DNA of 64,000 bases, taken from Paenibacillus rhizovicinus (lineage in GTDB: Bacteria; Bacillota; Bacilli; Paenibacillales; Paenibacillaceae). The stretch covers positions 1,817,001 through 1,881,000 of the forward strand of contig NZ_CP048286.1 in the NCBI RefSeq assembly GCF_010365285.1, given 5' to 3'. Each line of letters begins with the position of its first letter. Within the stretch, counting starts at the first letter, position 1. The translations under genes were made by a program, and so were the position numbers. Shown here in pieces: positions 1 through 8,228 of this stretch. A model generated the notes under the pieces. The model searched no databases and was not told the origin of the DNA. It saw nothing but the letters and a program-made list of their open reading frames with translations.

Positions 1-121
1 ACTACCATGGACGACGGCGCGCAGGTCACAATCTGGATTCACACAACGCTCCACGGGGCCGGGCCGCGAAGGCGATGCAGTCTCTTTCTTGAGCCTGATC
101 TACCGGCTTCTTCGCACACTT

Positions 122-300
122 CTTTGTACGAATTTTCGTACAAAACTCCCGCGTCGGACTGCCTCGCACGCTTCTTTGTACGATTTTTCGTACAAAACCC
201 CCGTGTTGGGCTGCCTCGCACACTGCTTTGTACGATTTTTCGTACAAAACTCCGGCTGCTGGCTTCCTCGCACGATGCTTTGTACGATTTTTAATACAAA
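122..300. repeat. Four-copy palindromic array, 52-bp period
   Basis: Units begin at 122, 174, 226 and 278, so the spacing is exactly 52 bp. Each holds a palindrome with arms TTTGTACGA and TCGTACAAA around a 4-nt AT-rich loop. The first three copies are perfect; the fourth has lost its right arm (AATACAAA). The segments between palindromes also resemble each other (for example GCCTCGCAC), which argues against CRISPR spacers. A 52-bp period is close to five helical turns, so all palindromes would face the same side of the DNA. No gene was found in 1-377 apart from this array. Confidence 0.9.
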
Positions 301-377
301 CCGCCTCATTCCGCCAACAGCCTGCGACCTTGTCCGCCTGCACCACCCGTGCTCTGCATCTTTAATTACCCTTCTCC

Positions 378-968
378 TTAACGCTGCAACAAACCATCTC
401 GCATGAGCCCGCTGAAATAATCGGCCAGTTCTCCCCTGGTAAGCGGTTCTTGATGCTTGCTCCATTCCGTGCCGAGCGCCAAGTACAGCTTCAGCATGAC
501 GAAAGCCGTCATTTTCGGATTGGCGCTGCGCAGCTCGCCCTTGCGGATGGCATACGACACTTCCTGCTCGAGCACGGCGACGATCGCCTGCTCCAGCTTG
601 GCGATGCCGTCCTTCGCCATCGGCGTGCCGAAGTCCCGCACTTCCTGGGAAAGCTTCACGATCAGCTCGTGCTTCTCGCGGAACAGCAGCAGCTCATGCA
701 GCGCCGCCGACAAATTATCGAAGAACGGCCGGTCATGATCGATCGTCCGGTCCGCGATTTCGCGCAGCTCCTTGGCAAGCTCGCCGATGATTTCGCTGAA
801 CAGCTCTTCCTTCGTCGCGAAGAAGGTGTAGATGGTTCCCTTGCCGACCGCGGCGATTTTGGACACCAGCTCCATCGTCGTCGCCTTGTAGCCGAACATG
901 GCAAAAGACTTCCCCGCCGCTTCCACGATCTGTGCCCTGCGGTCGACCGGTTTCTTCGTGCCCGTCAT
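378..968 (-). CDS. TetR/AcrR family transcriptional repressor
   Basis: A 196-residue one-component regulator. The first 55 residues form the TetR DNA-binding domain, with the typical pattern RRAQIVEAAGKSFAMFGYKAT followed by the recognition helix region (GKGTIYTFFATKEELF). The rest is a helical ligand-binding and dimer domain with no recognisable specificity. The start is set by AAGGAGG eight bases before the ATG. A 25-bp palindrome at 1015-1039 covers the promoter of this gene, which fits autorepression. The next plus-strand gene is far away, so the regulated target is either this gene alone or one beyond the window edge. The family is certain; the ligand is unknown. Confidence 0.92.
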   Translation of the reverse strand: MTGTKKPVDRRAQIVEAAGKSFAMFGYKATTMELVSKIAAVGKGTIYTFFATKEELFSEIIGELAKELREIADRTIDHDRPFFDNLSAALHELLLFREKHELIVKLSQEVRDFGTPMAKDGIAKLEQAIVAVLEQEVSYAIRKGELRSANPKMTAFVMLKLYLALGTEWSKHQEPLTRGELADYFSGLMRDGLLQR

Positions 969-1014
969 CGCTGCAGCCTCCTTCGCTCATCTTATGGACT
1001 CAGCTTATCATCGA

Positions 1015-1039
1015 ATGACCATAAATACAATATGGTCAT
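1015..1039. promoter_or_regulatory. Probable TetR operator (25-bp palindrome)
   Basis: Arms ATGACCATA and TATGGTCAT are perfect inverted repeats separated by 7 bases. The site lies 47 bases before the start of the TetR gene and overlaps its -10 box and spacer, the usual place for an autorepression operator. Confidence 0.75.
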
Positions 1040-1047
1040 TTAGTCAA
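1018..1047 (-). promoter_or_regulatory. Candidate sigma-A promoter of the tetR gene
   Basis: On the minus strand a -35 box TTGACT (1047-1042) is followed, after 18 bases, by TATGGT (1023-1018). The -10 box and spacer lie inside the palindrome, so bound repressor would block RNA polymerase. Confidence 0.5.
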
Positions 1048-1184
1048 AATCCGCAATTCCCCCAAACTCTTTCACTGCGAACTGCATCCTTTGTCCTGAT
1101 TGCTTTTGCTGATTGCTTGTTCCTCATTGCCTCTTCTTGAATGACCTCTTCTAGAATCGCTTCCTCTGGATCAACTGCTTCCCC

Positions 1185-1571
1185 TTAGTATTCCTTCTCC
1201 AGCGTCCGAAGCGCGTCCAGACCCCGTTCCGCCCACCGCTTCAGCCGGTCAAGCCCTTCGATTTCCGCAGCCAACGCGCGAGCGCGCGATTCCTTATAAT
1301 CCGGTACTTCTCCGTAGAACGGTTCAATTTCGCCGAATAACACATTCGTCTTCTCCGTATAGCTGAGCGCCCGGCGCTCATGGAACATCGGCACATCCGG
1401 ATTATACGGGTTGTGCAGATCGCCTTGTTCGGGATGCTTCAACACGGCCAGCACCTTCACCAGCGCCCGCGGCCCATTAATTTCCATTACCTCGCCTGCA
1501 TAACGGCCTGTTTTATTCGTGAACGCTACTATTGCACCCAGTTCCGGTATTCTTCTCTGCTGCTCTTGCAT
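1185..1571 (-). CDS. kapB: KapB-like kinase-associated protein
   Basis: A protein of 128 residues. The central block LAVLKHPEQGDLHNPYNPD, then FHERRALSYTEKTNV and a PDYKES tail, matches the KapB family, which in Bacillus subtilis is needed for KinB to feed the sporulation phosphorelay. No lipobox or signal peptide is present, so despite the family's lipoprotein name this copy looks cytosolic. The ATG at 1571 has GGAG eight bases upstream; the ATG two codons earlier (1577) would leave only two bases and is less likely. The gene is divergent from the glycosyltransferase gene. No kinB gene is adjacent. Confidence 0.8.
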   Translation of the reverse strand: MQEQQRRIPELGAIVAFTNKTGRYAGEVMEINGPRALVKVLAVLKHPEQGDLHNPYNPDVPMFHERRALSYTEKTNVLFGEIEPFYGEVPDYKESRARALAAEIEGLDRLKRWAERGLDALRTLEKEY

Positions 1572-1767
1572 GCTCATCGCTCCGTTCCCGATCCGATTTT
1601 TTCCGTTTTTGGCCTGATATGGCCATAACCGTCTGTGTTTTAGGATAAAATAACCGTGCAATCATACGCAAGTCTTAATTCCATCCTTGTGCTCGCCGTC
1701 TGCCCGTCGTAATATGATAAGAGAGTATTACGGCTGTACTGATAAGGTAAGAGAAGCAGGTGAGAAT

Positions 1768-2883
1768 ATGCATAAAAAACGAGTGCTGCTGCTTTCCGAG
1801 GGATTCGGCTCCGGGCATACGCAGGCTGCCTACGCGTTGGCCGTCGGCCTGCGGTCGCTCGATTCCTCCATCCAAACCCGCGTAATCGAACTGGGCAATT
1901 TTTTGAACCCGGTGCTCGGTCCGCTTATTGTGTCCGCATATCGGAGAACGGTTACGAAACAGCCCAAACTGCTCGGCAGGCTCTATCGCAGACAATATAA
2001 AAAATCGTTGAACCGTTTCACGCAGCTGGCGCTTCATCGCTTATTTTATACCCACACTTCGCAGGTGATCACGCAATTGAAGCCCGACCTGATCGTATGC
2101 ACGCATCCGGTTCCGAACGCCGTTGTATCACGCTTAAAACGTCTCGGCCTGACGACGCCGCTCTATACGCTCATTACGGACTACGATGCGCATGGCACCT
2201 GGACAAGCTCCGAAGTGAACAAATATCTGGTTTCTACGAATGAAGTGAAGAACAAACTGTTGGAGCGCGGCATATCCGCCAGCCGGATTCAGGTAACCGG
2301 CATTCCCGTTCACCCGAACTTCTGGCAGACGCACGACAAATCCGAGCTGCAGGCGCAATTCGACTTGAAACCGATGCCAACGGTGCTTATCATGGGCGGC
2401 GGCTGGGGCATTATGTACAGCGACGACCTGCTCAGTTATATGACTCGCTGGCGCGACCGCGTTCAGCTCATCTACTGCGTCGGCAGCAACGAGAAAGTGC
2501 GCGAACGCATGCTCGCCGATCCCGTTTATCAGCATCCCAATATCAAGGTGCTCGGCTTCACGAAGGAAATCAACAAGCTGATGGACGTATCCGACCTGCT
2601 CATTACGAAGCCCGGCGGCATGACCTGCACGGAAGGCCTCAGCAAAGGAATCCCGATGCTGTTCTACGAACCGATCCCCGGCCAGGAAGAAGTCAATTGC
2701 GAATACTTCGTCGCAAGCGGCTTCGGCGAAATGCTGGAATCCAGGGATACGATCGACCGCTGGTTCGAGCTCATGCAAGAGCCTTACTCGTCGGTGAAGT
2801 TCCGCAACGATCTGCTCACGAAACGCAATCAGCAATACAATCCCATGGAATGCTCCCGAGTCGTCCTGCAGCTAATGCAGTGA
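1768..2883 (+). CDS. MGDG synthase/UgtP-like glycosyltransferase (GT28)
   Basis: A 371-residue GT-B glycosyltransferase. The N-terminal acceptor half opens with VLLLSEGFGSGHTQAA, the GxGH membrane-lipid motif of the MGDG synthase family. The C-terminal donor half has GGGWGIMYSDD and KPGGMTCTEGLSKGIPM, which binds the nucleotide sugar. Family members transfer glucose or galactose from a UDP-sugar to diacylglycerol at the inner face of the membrane, giving glycolipids and the anchor of lipoteichoic acid. The start follows AGGTGAG. Whether this enzyme adds one sugar or several cannot be read from the sequence. The gene is followed by only about 60 bases before the convergent methyltransferase gene, and no clear hairpin was seen there. 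Confidence 0.87.
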   Translation: MHKKRVLLLSEGFGSGHTQAAYALAVGLRSLDSSIQTRVIELGNFLNPVLGPLIVSAYRRTVTKQPKLLGRLYRRQYKKSLNRFTQLALHRLFYTHTSQVITQLKPDLIVCTHPVPNAVVSRLKRLGLTTPLYTLITDYDAHGTWTSSEVNKYLVSTNEVKNKLLERGISASRIQVTGIPVHPNFWQTHDKSELQAQFDLKPMPTVLIMGGGWGIMYSDDLLSYMTRWRDRVQLIYCVGSNEKVRERMLADPVYQHPNIKVLGFTKEINKLMDVSDLLITKPGGMTCTEGLSKGIPMLFYEPIPGQEEVNCEYFVASGFGEMLESRDTIDRWFELMQEPYSSVKFRNDLLTKRNQQYNPMECSRVVLQLMQ

Positions 2884-2942
2884 CGGCTTTTTTTCTGCCC
2901 ATTCTGGACGCCCAGGTGCGCTATACCTATCGTATTTTTATA

Positions 2943-3575
2943 TCATCCCAGTTCCTTATGACATTTGATCATGATAAATGGAAAAGCCGGTTTATTCTCC
3001 GCATTCTTATGCGGTTCAACGATTTCCGAACAGTCGATTTGTCCATATTTTCCAAACTCTTGATCGACCGATTCCGCATCATAGAAGAACATTTTCATGC
3101 CATCCATGATTTCGTAGTAGTCTTTCCCTAGTTGTTTCCCCTTGCCGTACATCGGAGCATCCTTCGAAATCGTCGTGAACACCATCGTTCCGCCTGGCTT
3201 CAGCTGATTGTAGCAAGCTTGAATGAACTTCTCTCGCTCATCCTTGTTCAATAAGTGAATCAGCGCATAACAGAATATACCGTCATACTGTTTGTCGTCG
3301 AAGGGCATATCCGATACCGAGCCGTGAAACACAGGATTCGCAAGCCCTGCTTTCCTTGCCAGATCAATCGCCGTTTGCGAAATCTCAATGCCTGTCACCC
3401 GAATTCCGTTGTCCATAAAAATCTTTGCGTTTCTGCCGTATCCGAAGCCGGGAATCAAGATATCTTTCACGTTCTTCGCAAGAAATAAATCTTTGATCAG
3501 GATGGCCGATTCCGAAGGCTCAAATCCCCACATCATCTGATTCTCGATAAAACTGGATTCCCAAATTTCCGTCAT
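2943..3575 (-). CDS. Class I SAM-dependent methyltransferase
   Basis: A 210-residue protein. The SAM-binding motif I is ILIPGFGYGRNA, motif II is TGIEIS, and the region DGIFCYALIHLL followed by LKPGGTMVFTTI fits motifs IV-VI of small-molecule methyltransferases. AAAGGAG lies eight bases before the ATG at 3575; codons further upstream are open but have no ribosome site and no homologous look. The substrate is unknown. The gene stands alone, behind the terminator of the wall-hydrolase gene. Confidence 0.85.
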   Translation of the reverse strand: MTEIWESSFIENQMMWGFEPSESAILIKDLFLAKNVKDILIPGFGYGRNAKIFMDNGIRVTGIEISQTAIDLARKAGLANPVFHGSVSDMPFDDKQYDGIFCYALIHLLNKDEREKFIQACYNQLKPGGTMVFTTISKDAPMYGKGKQLGKDYYEIMDGMKMFFYDAESVDQEFGKYGQIDCSEIVEPHKNAENKPAFPFIMIKCHKELG

Positions 3576-3660
3576 TCCCCGATCTCCTTTAGCGTTATAA
3601 TGGCTGCGCTTGGCAAGCTCTCCGTACGAATTTTCATCCCCATTATAGAACGCAGGCTGG

Positions 3661-3706
3661 AAAAACTCAAAAAGCGCAACCGCCCCAAACCAGGGCAATC
3701 GCGCTT
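3661..3706 (-). terminator. Rho-independent terminator of the NlpC/P60 gene
   Basis: Arms 3672-3685 and 3693-3706 form a 14-bp stem with three G-U pairs; on the minus strand a T-rich run follows. It lies about 70 bases after the stop of the wall-hydrolase gene. Confidence 0.8.
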
Positions 3707-3777
3707 GTTCAATGATGCAATACTGCATTGGTGTACTACTAGTATAAGTTAATGCGAAGATGCTAGAATGGCGCGTC

Positions 3778-5061
3778 CTACAGCACGCTGCCTCCGAACA
3801 AGAACCGGTATTCCCACTGCGAGCCCGCGATCACGCTTGTCTTGACGCCGCCGGATGCCGTGGAGTAGGTGTGAAGGATTTGGCCGTCTCCCAAGTAAAT
3901 GCCGACATGCGTAATGGTCTCCGCCGCTTTGTTCACGTTCGCGTACGCTGCTGCGCTGGTGCCCTTGGAATCCATGAAGAACATGAGATCCCCGCGCTTC
4001 AGCTGATGCCAGTCCGTCTTCACGCTGCCGAGATTGCGCACGTAATCGCCTTGTTTGCGCGAATCGGAAGGCAGTGTCAGGTTCGCTCCCTCGCGGTATG
4101 CGGTACGTACGAAATCCGAGCAGTCGAAGGTGGTCGTCGTGTTGCGATCGGAGCCGTACTCATAGGGCGTGCCCCAATATTTCATGCCCGCGGCGATGAC
4201 GCGTTCGATGATCACGGCCTGATCCGAGCTTCCCGAATTGGATCCGCCCGTTCCGCCGGAAGCGTTGCCGCCGGAACTATTGCCGGTATTGTTGCCGGAA
4301 GGGATGCTGCCGGTCACCTTAATGTACTGGGTATCCGTGCTTACGTAGCCTTTGGTCCCGTCGGCAGCCGTAACCGCGTACCAGTAGCTGTTCGGCTGTC
4401 CCGTAATGGTGACCGTTTCGCCTTTGGACAAGTAACGAATCCGCGCGTTGTCGGTTGACGGGCCCGTGCGGAACGAGACGGAAGCGACGATCGTCGCATT
4501 GCCTGTCGCGGCGCCGGAACCGCCGGATGTGCTGCCGCCTGGCTGTGTGATCGTGCCGTTTACCGTTATGTATTGGGGATCCGAACTAACGTAACCTTTG
4601 GTGCCGTCGGCAGCCGTGACTGCATACCAGCTGCTGTTCGGCTGACCCGTGATGGTCACCTTCTCCCCTTTGGACAAATACCGGATACGCGCGTTATCCG
4701 TCGAAGGACCCGTGCGGAACGAGACCGAGGCCGCGATGGTCGCGCTGTTGGCCGCGGAGCTGCCGTTGCTGCCGCTCGCGACGATCTCGATATATTTATC
4801 GTCTGCGGAGATATAGCCGATCGCGCCGGTCACGTCTTGGACCTTGTACCAATACGCGTTCACTTGCTCCAATATGACAACCTGTTCGCCTTGCTTCAAA
4901 TACTTGTACACGGTCGACGAAGTGGACGGAAGACTGCGGAAGCTGACGCTGGACTGAACTTGTCCTACGGTCTGCGAAGCTGTCGCAGCGGAAGCCGCTG
5001 CCAGAAGAAGCAGCGAAGCGCTCAGGACGAGGGTTGCTAGCAAAGCTGTACTCTTTTTCAT
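3778..5061 (-). CDS. Secreted NlpC/P60 endopeptidase with three SH3b domains
   Basis: A 427-residue cell-wall hydrolase. Residues 1-28 are a signal peptide ending near ASAATAS. Three bacterial SH3 domains follow (about 35-92, 107-165 and 190-248), joined by Gly/Ser linkers; the second and third are nearly identical, a recent in-frame duplication. The C-terminal NlpC/P60 domain has the catalytic Cys314 (FDCSDF), His385 (THVGIY) and His397 (LHTY). Such enzymes cut gamma-D-Glu-diaminopimelate bonds in peptidoglycan, with the SH3 domains binding the wall. It is a single-gene unit bounded by its own terminator at 3661-3706. The family assignment is firm; its role in growth, separation or germination is open. 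Confidence 0.95.
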   Translation of the reverse strand: MKKSTALLATLVLSASLLLLAAASAATASQTVGQVQSSVSFRSLPSTSSTVYKYLKQGEQVVILEQVNAYWYKVQDVTGAIGYISADDKYIEIVASGSNGSSAANSATIAASVSFRTGPSTDNARIRYLSKGEKVTITGQPNSSWYAVTAADGTKGYVSSDPQYITVNGTITQPGGSTSGGSGAATGNATIVASVSFRTGPSTDNARIRYLSKGETVTITGQPNSYWYAVTAADGTKGYVSTDTQYIKVTGSIPSGNNTGNSSGGNASGGTGGSNSGSSDQAVIIERVIAAGMKYWGTPYEYGSDRNTTTTFDCSDFVRTAYREGANLTLPSDSRKQGDYVRNLGSVKTDWHQLKRGDLMFFMDSKGTSAAAYANVNKAAETITHVGIYLGDGQILHTYSTASGGVKTSVIAGSQWEYRFLFGGSVL

Positions 5062-5382
5062 ACGCTCTCCCTTTCTCGATCAAGTGGTTTGGAAGGATTA
5101 ATATCGGTTTGACGTCTTCATTGTACGGAACCGGTCCGAAACGCCATATCGACCGCCTGTCCCATTTGTCGAAACATGGAATAGTTAATTTGAACCATGT
5201 GCGGGATCTGTTCCCATCAAAAAAGACGCCCCCATCGGGACGTCTGAACCTGAAACGCGCATATTCGTTATGAATAACTCCTTTACAAACCATTAACCTG
5301 AAGTCCTACGACAAAGCCCAAAGTCCCATTCCCCAACGAACAATGCCGCAACATGTAAATAATACCAACTGTTCGCGTCCGC
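5062..5382. other. Intergenic stretch with one terminator
   Basis: These 321 bases hold the upstream region of the wall-hydrolase gene and a minus-strand terminator at 5219-5245. No further gene or strong promoter was recognised. Confidence 0.6.
5219..5245 (-). terminator. Rho-independent terminator after the KTSC-like gene
   Basis: A stem of AGACG plus CCC pairs across a short loop (5224-5245) and is followed on the minus strand by six T. It most likely ends the transcript of the small gene at 5383-5619. Confidence 0.75.
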
Positions 5383-5619
5383 CTAGTTTTGTTCAAATTC
5401 CTCGTACAGTTCGGGTAACGGCCCTTCGGTCTGGCCCTTCTTCATCAGATTCATCAAGGTGTCATAGCGGTTCGGGGAATCGATTACGGACTGGTATTCC
5501 TGCTTTCCGATCGAAGAGAAAATGGCTACATCGCCTGTATGATAGTACAGATACAAGGATGATTCATCTTCATTGTACGAGCAGAATGCGATTTGCTTGG
5601 ACTCCACGGGTACCAGCAT
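5383..5619 (-). CDS. Small KTSC-like domain protein
   Basis: A 78-residue cytosolic protein. The strand pattern VESKQIAFCSYNEDESSLYLYYHTGDVAIFSSIGKQEYQ resembles the KTSC domain, a short beta domain found in many small bacterial proteins and at the end of some lysyl-tRNA synthetases. The function of such stand-alone domains is unknown. GGGAGG lies eight bases before the ATG, so the gene is probably real. The domain call is by eye and moderate in confidence. Confidence 0.6.
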   Translation of the reverse strand: MLVPVESKQIAFCSYNEDESSLYLYYHTGDVAIFSSIGKQEYQSVIDSPNRYDTLMNLMKKGQTEGPLPELYEEFEQN

Positions 5620-5824
5620 TGTAAACGCCTCCCATTAAGTTAATCGTTCATTTACATGGACATTATTATATATATCCCGATATTACCCATATCAGCACTC
5701 GTTCGAAACAGGGGGCGGCAGAAAAAAAACAGCCTCGGTTCGCATCGCGGGAAGCGCGCGTCCAAGACTGCTCGTTTAAGATGAAAGAATGGCGTTCTTT
5801 ACGTTAGGAGGCCGATGATTGCGA

Positions 5825-6319
5825 TTAATAAACCTCTTCGGCAGCCGAGCCGCTGTTCAGGCCCGCTCCGCAGGAAACGCAAAACTTCGCGTTCAGTTCG
5901 TTCTCCGTATGGCATTGATTGCAAATCACGACGATTTCGCCGACGGTCGTATGCGCGGCTTTCGGCTCTTCGGCCAGCGAAGCGCCGCAGTCCGGACAGA
6001 AACGCGTTTCGAGCGTGACGACCTTGCCGCATGTGCAGGTTTTCTCGTTGCGGGTTAATTTGATCCGTTCTTCGAGCAGCTTGATTTCCGTATGCAGCTC
6101 ATCCGCTTGATGGCAGCATTCCATGACTTCCTGCTCCGTGGATGCGATATCTCCCGCCTGATGACCGCGGTACACCGCTGCGCCGATTTGGGCGCAAAGC
6201 CGCTCGATATCCTTCTCTTTGCCGGAAATTTGCGCTTTCATCTTGGTGATCTCGACGGTCTGCTGCGCTTTCTTCGCTGCATCCGACGCCCCCTGCTTGA
6301 CTTTATCGAAAAAGGACAT
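5825..6319 (-). CDS. Double zinc-ribbon protein
   Basis: A 164-residue protein. Residues 1-90 are helical and partly coiled coil (MSFFDKVKQGASDAAKKAQQ, then charged heptads). Two zinc ribbons follow: CTCG with CPDCG near residues 93-115, and CNQC with CVSCG near residues 133-153. Proteins of this design are common in Firmicutes and their role is not established; the N-terminal part resembles membrane- or partner-binding amphipathic helices. AAAGGAG is 10 bases before the start. No operon partner is evident. Confidence 0.8.
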   Translation of the reverse strand: MSFFDKVKQGASDAAKKAQQTVEITKMKAQISGKEKDIERLCAQIGAAVYRGHQAGDIASTEQEVMECCHQADELHTEIKLLEERIKLTRNEKTCTCGKVVTLETRFCPDCGASLAEEPKAAHTTVGEIVVICNQCHTENELNAKFCVSCGAGLNSGSAAEEVY

Positions 6320-6476
6320 AAAAAATCGACTCCTTTATAATTTCGTCTAGCTTTGTCGCTTTCGCTTATTTTACCACAACCGGCGCACTGATTCACGTCC
6401 GTTAAACGAAAGCCCGGCAATCCCCGATTAGCCGTTCCCTTCCTATCGTATGAGGGCAGCCGGAGAGCAAGAACTA

Positions 6477-6513
6477 CGAAAAGAGACCGTACTCGGCGGG
6501 AGTACGGTCTCTT
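6477..6513 (-). terminator. Terminator of the ABC-F gene
   Basis: A perfect 14-bp stem (6481-6494 with 6500-6513) around a 5-base loop, with TTTT on the minus strand, 23 bases after the ABC-F stop codon. Confidence 0.85.
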
Positions 6514-6535
6514 GTCCAGTCATTATTCAGCAAAA

Positions 6536-8158
6536 TTATTCAGCCGGGTACATGCGCTCGCGCAGCGCTTTGACTTCCGCGCTCTCGAGGTACTCGTCGT
6601 ACGTCATAATCCGGTCGATAATGCCGTTCGGCGTAATTTCGATAATGCGGTTCGCGATCGTCTGCACGAACTGATGGTCATGCGAGGTGAAGATCAGCGT
6701 GCCGTCGAAATCGATCAATCCGTTGTTGAGCGCGGTGATGGATTCCAAGTCCAAGTGGTTGGTCGGTTCGTCCATCAGCAGCACGTTCGAGCCGGACAGC
6801 ATCATTTTGGACAGCATGCAGCGTACTTTCTCGCCCCCGGACAGGACGCTTGCTTTCTTCAGCGCTTCGTCGCCGGAGAAGAGCATCCGGCCAAGGAAGC
6901 CGCGGATGAAGCTTTCGTCTTGATCCTTGGAGTATTGGCGCAGCCAGTCGACCAGGTTCAATTCCACGCCGTCGAAGTATTCCGCGTTATCTTTCGGGAA
7001 ATAAGCTTGCGTCGTCGTAATGCCCCATTGGTACGTGCCGGCATCCGCTTCGACTTCGCCCATGAGCAGTTGGAACAAGAGCGACTTCGGCAGCGTGTTC
7101 GGACCGACGAGGGCGATTTTGTCGCCTTTGTTGATCGCGATCGTCAAGTTGTCGATCAGCTTCGTGCCGTCGATCGCCTTCGTCAAACCGTCCGTCAGGA
7201 GCAGCTGTTTGCCTGCTTCGCGTTCCGGCTTGAAGTGGATGAACGGATATTTCCGGTTCGACGGACGAATGTCGTCGAGCGAAATTTTATCAAGCAGCTT
7301 CTTACGGGAAGTCGCCTGCTTGGATTTGGATTTGTTGGCGCTGAAGCGCTGAATGAACGCTTGCAGTTCCTTGATCTTGTCTTCCTTCTTCTTGTTGTTG
7401 TCGCGCATCAGCGTGAGTGCCAGCTGGCTGGACTCGTACCAGAAGTCGTAGTTACCGACGTACATCTGGATTTTGCCGAAATCGATATCGGCGATATGCG
7501 TACAAACTTGGTTCAAGAAGTGACGGTCATGGGATACTACGATAACGGTGCCTTCGTAGCTGCCGAGGAAGTTCTCGAGCCATTCGATCGACTGCATGTC
7601 GAGATGGTTGGTAGGCTCATCGAGGAGCAGGATCTGCGGATTGCCGAACAACGCTTGCGCCAGCAATACGCGAACCTTCTCGTTACCGGAGAGCTCAGCC
7701 ATCTGCTTGTCGTGCAGTTCAGGAGGAATGCCGAGGCCGTTCAGCATGCCTGCCGCTTCGGATTCCGCTTCCCAGCCGTTCATGTCGGCGAATTCCGCTT
7801 CCAGCTCGCCTGCGCGCATGCCGTCTTCGTCCGTGAATTCCGCTTTCGCGTAGATCGCGTCTTTCTCTTTCATCACTTCATACAGCTTCTTGTGGCCCAT
7901 GATGACCGTCTCGAGCACGAGGAAGTTATCGTATTCGTAATGGTTCTGTTTCAGAACCGCGATGCGCTCGCCCGGCGTGATATGCACTTCGCCGTGAGAC
8001 TGCTCGACTTCGCCGGACAAAATCTTCAGAAACGTCGATTTGCCCGCGCCGTTCGCGCCGATCAGGCCGTAGCAGTTGCCCGGGTTGAACTTGATATTAA
8101 CATCTTCGAATAACGCACGTTTGCCGTATCGAAGCGTGATGCCGCTTGTACTGATCAT
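6536..8158 (-). CDS. ABC-F family ATPase (YkpA/YbiT type)
   Basis: A 540-residue protein with two ABC domains in tandem and no membrane segment, as in ABC-F factors that act on ribosomes. Domain 1 has Walker A GANGAGKST (34-42), signature LSGNEKV and Walker B LLLDEPTNHLD; the linker with SKSKQATSRKKLLDKI is the arm/P-site-tRNA interaction region. Domain 2 has LSGGEKVR and LLMDEPTNHLD. The second Walker A is degenerate, GPNTLPKS (352-359), lacking the glycine before Lys358; from memory similar changes occur in Gram-positive YkpA relatives, so this may be a lineage trait. It lies 70 bases downstream of the MBL-fold gene, with a -10-like TATAAT in the gap. Confidence 0.92.
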   Translation of the reverse strand: MISTSGITLRYGKRALFEDVNIKFNPGNCYGLIGANGAGKSTFLKILSGEVEQSHGEVHITPGERIAVLKQNHYEYDNFLVLETVIMGHKKLYEVMKEKDAIYAKAEFTDEDGMRAGELEAEFADMNGWEAESEAAGMLNGLGIPPELHDKQMAELSGNEKVRVLLAQALFGNPQILLLDEPTNHLDMQSIEWLENFLGSYEGTVIVVSHDRHFLNQVCTHIADIDFGKIQMYVGNYDFWYESSQLALTLMRDNNKKKEDKIKELQAFIQRFSANKSKSKQATSRKKLLDKISLDDIRPSNRKYPFIHFKPEREAGKQLLLTDGLTKAIDGTKLIDNLTIAINKGDKIALVGPNTLPKSLLFQLLMGEVEADAGTYQWGITTTQAYFPKDNAEYFDGVELNLVDWLRQYSKDQDESFIRGFLGRMLFSGDEALKKASVLSGGEKVRCMLSKMMLSGSNVLLMDEPTNHLDLESITALNNGLIDFDGTLIFTSHDHQFVQTIANRIIEITPNGIIDRIMTYDEYLESAEVKALRERMYPAE

Positions 8159-8200
8159 TCAGGTATCCCGTCCTTCGCTAATAATGTTACTCATCACACC

Positions 8201-8206
8201 ATTATA
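8201..8206 (-). promoter_or_regulatory. Candidate -10 box before the ABC-F gene
   Basis: A perfect TATAAT on the minus strand, 43 bases before the ABC-F start. No good -35 box is seen at 16-18 bases, so the ABC-F gene may have a weak or regulated promoter in addition to read-through from the MBL-fold gene. Confidence 0.4.
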
Positions 8207-8228
8207 GCACATAACCATTGGGCGATGC

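Noticed and set aside
122-300. CRISPR array
   Set aside because: The segments between palindromes resemble each other, the period is fixed at 52 bp with only four units, and no cas gene is near.
5815-6018. Small plus-strand frame with AGGAGG three bases before its ATG
   Set aside because: The spacing is too short and it runs antisense to the double zinc-ribbon gene, whose translation is convincing.
6512-8113. 533-codon frame opposite the ABC-F gene
   Set aside because: It is the complement of a well-supported gene and shows no domain.
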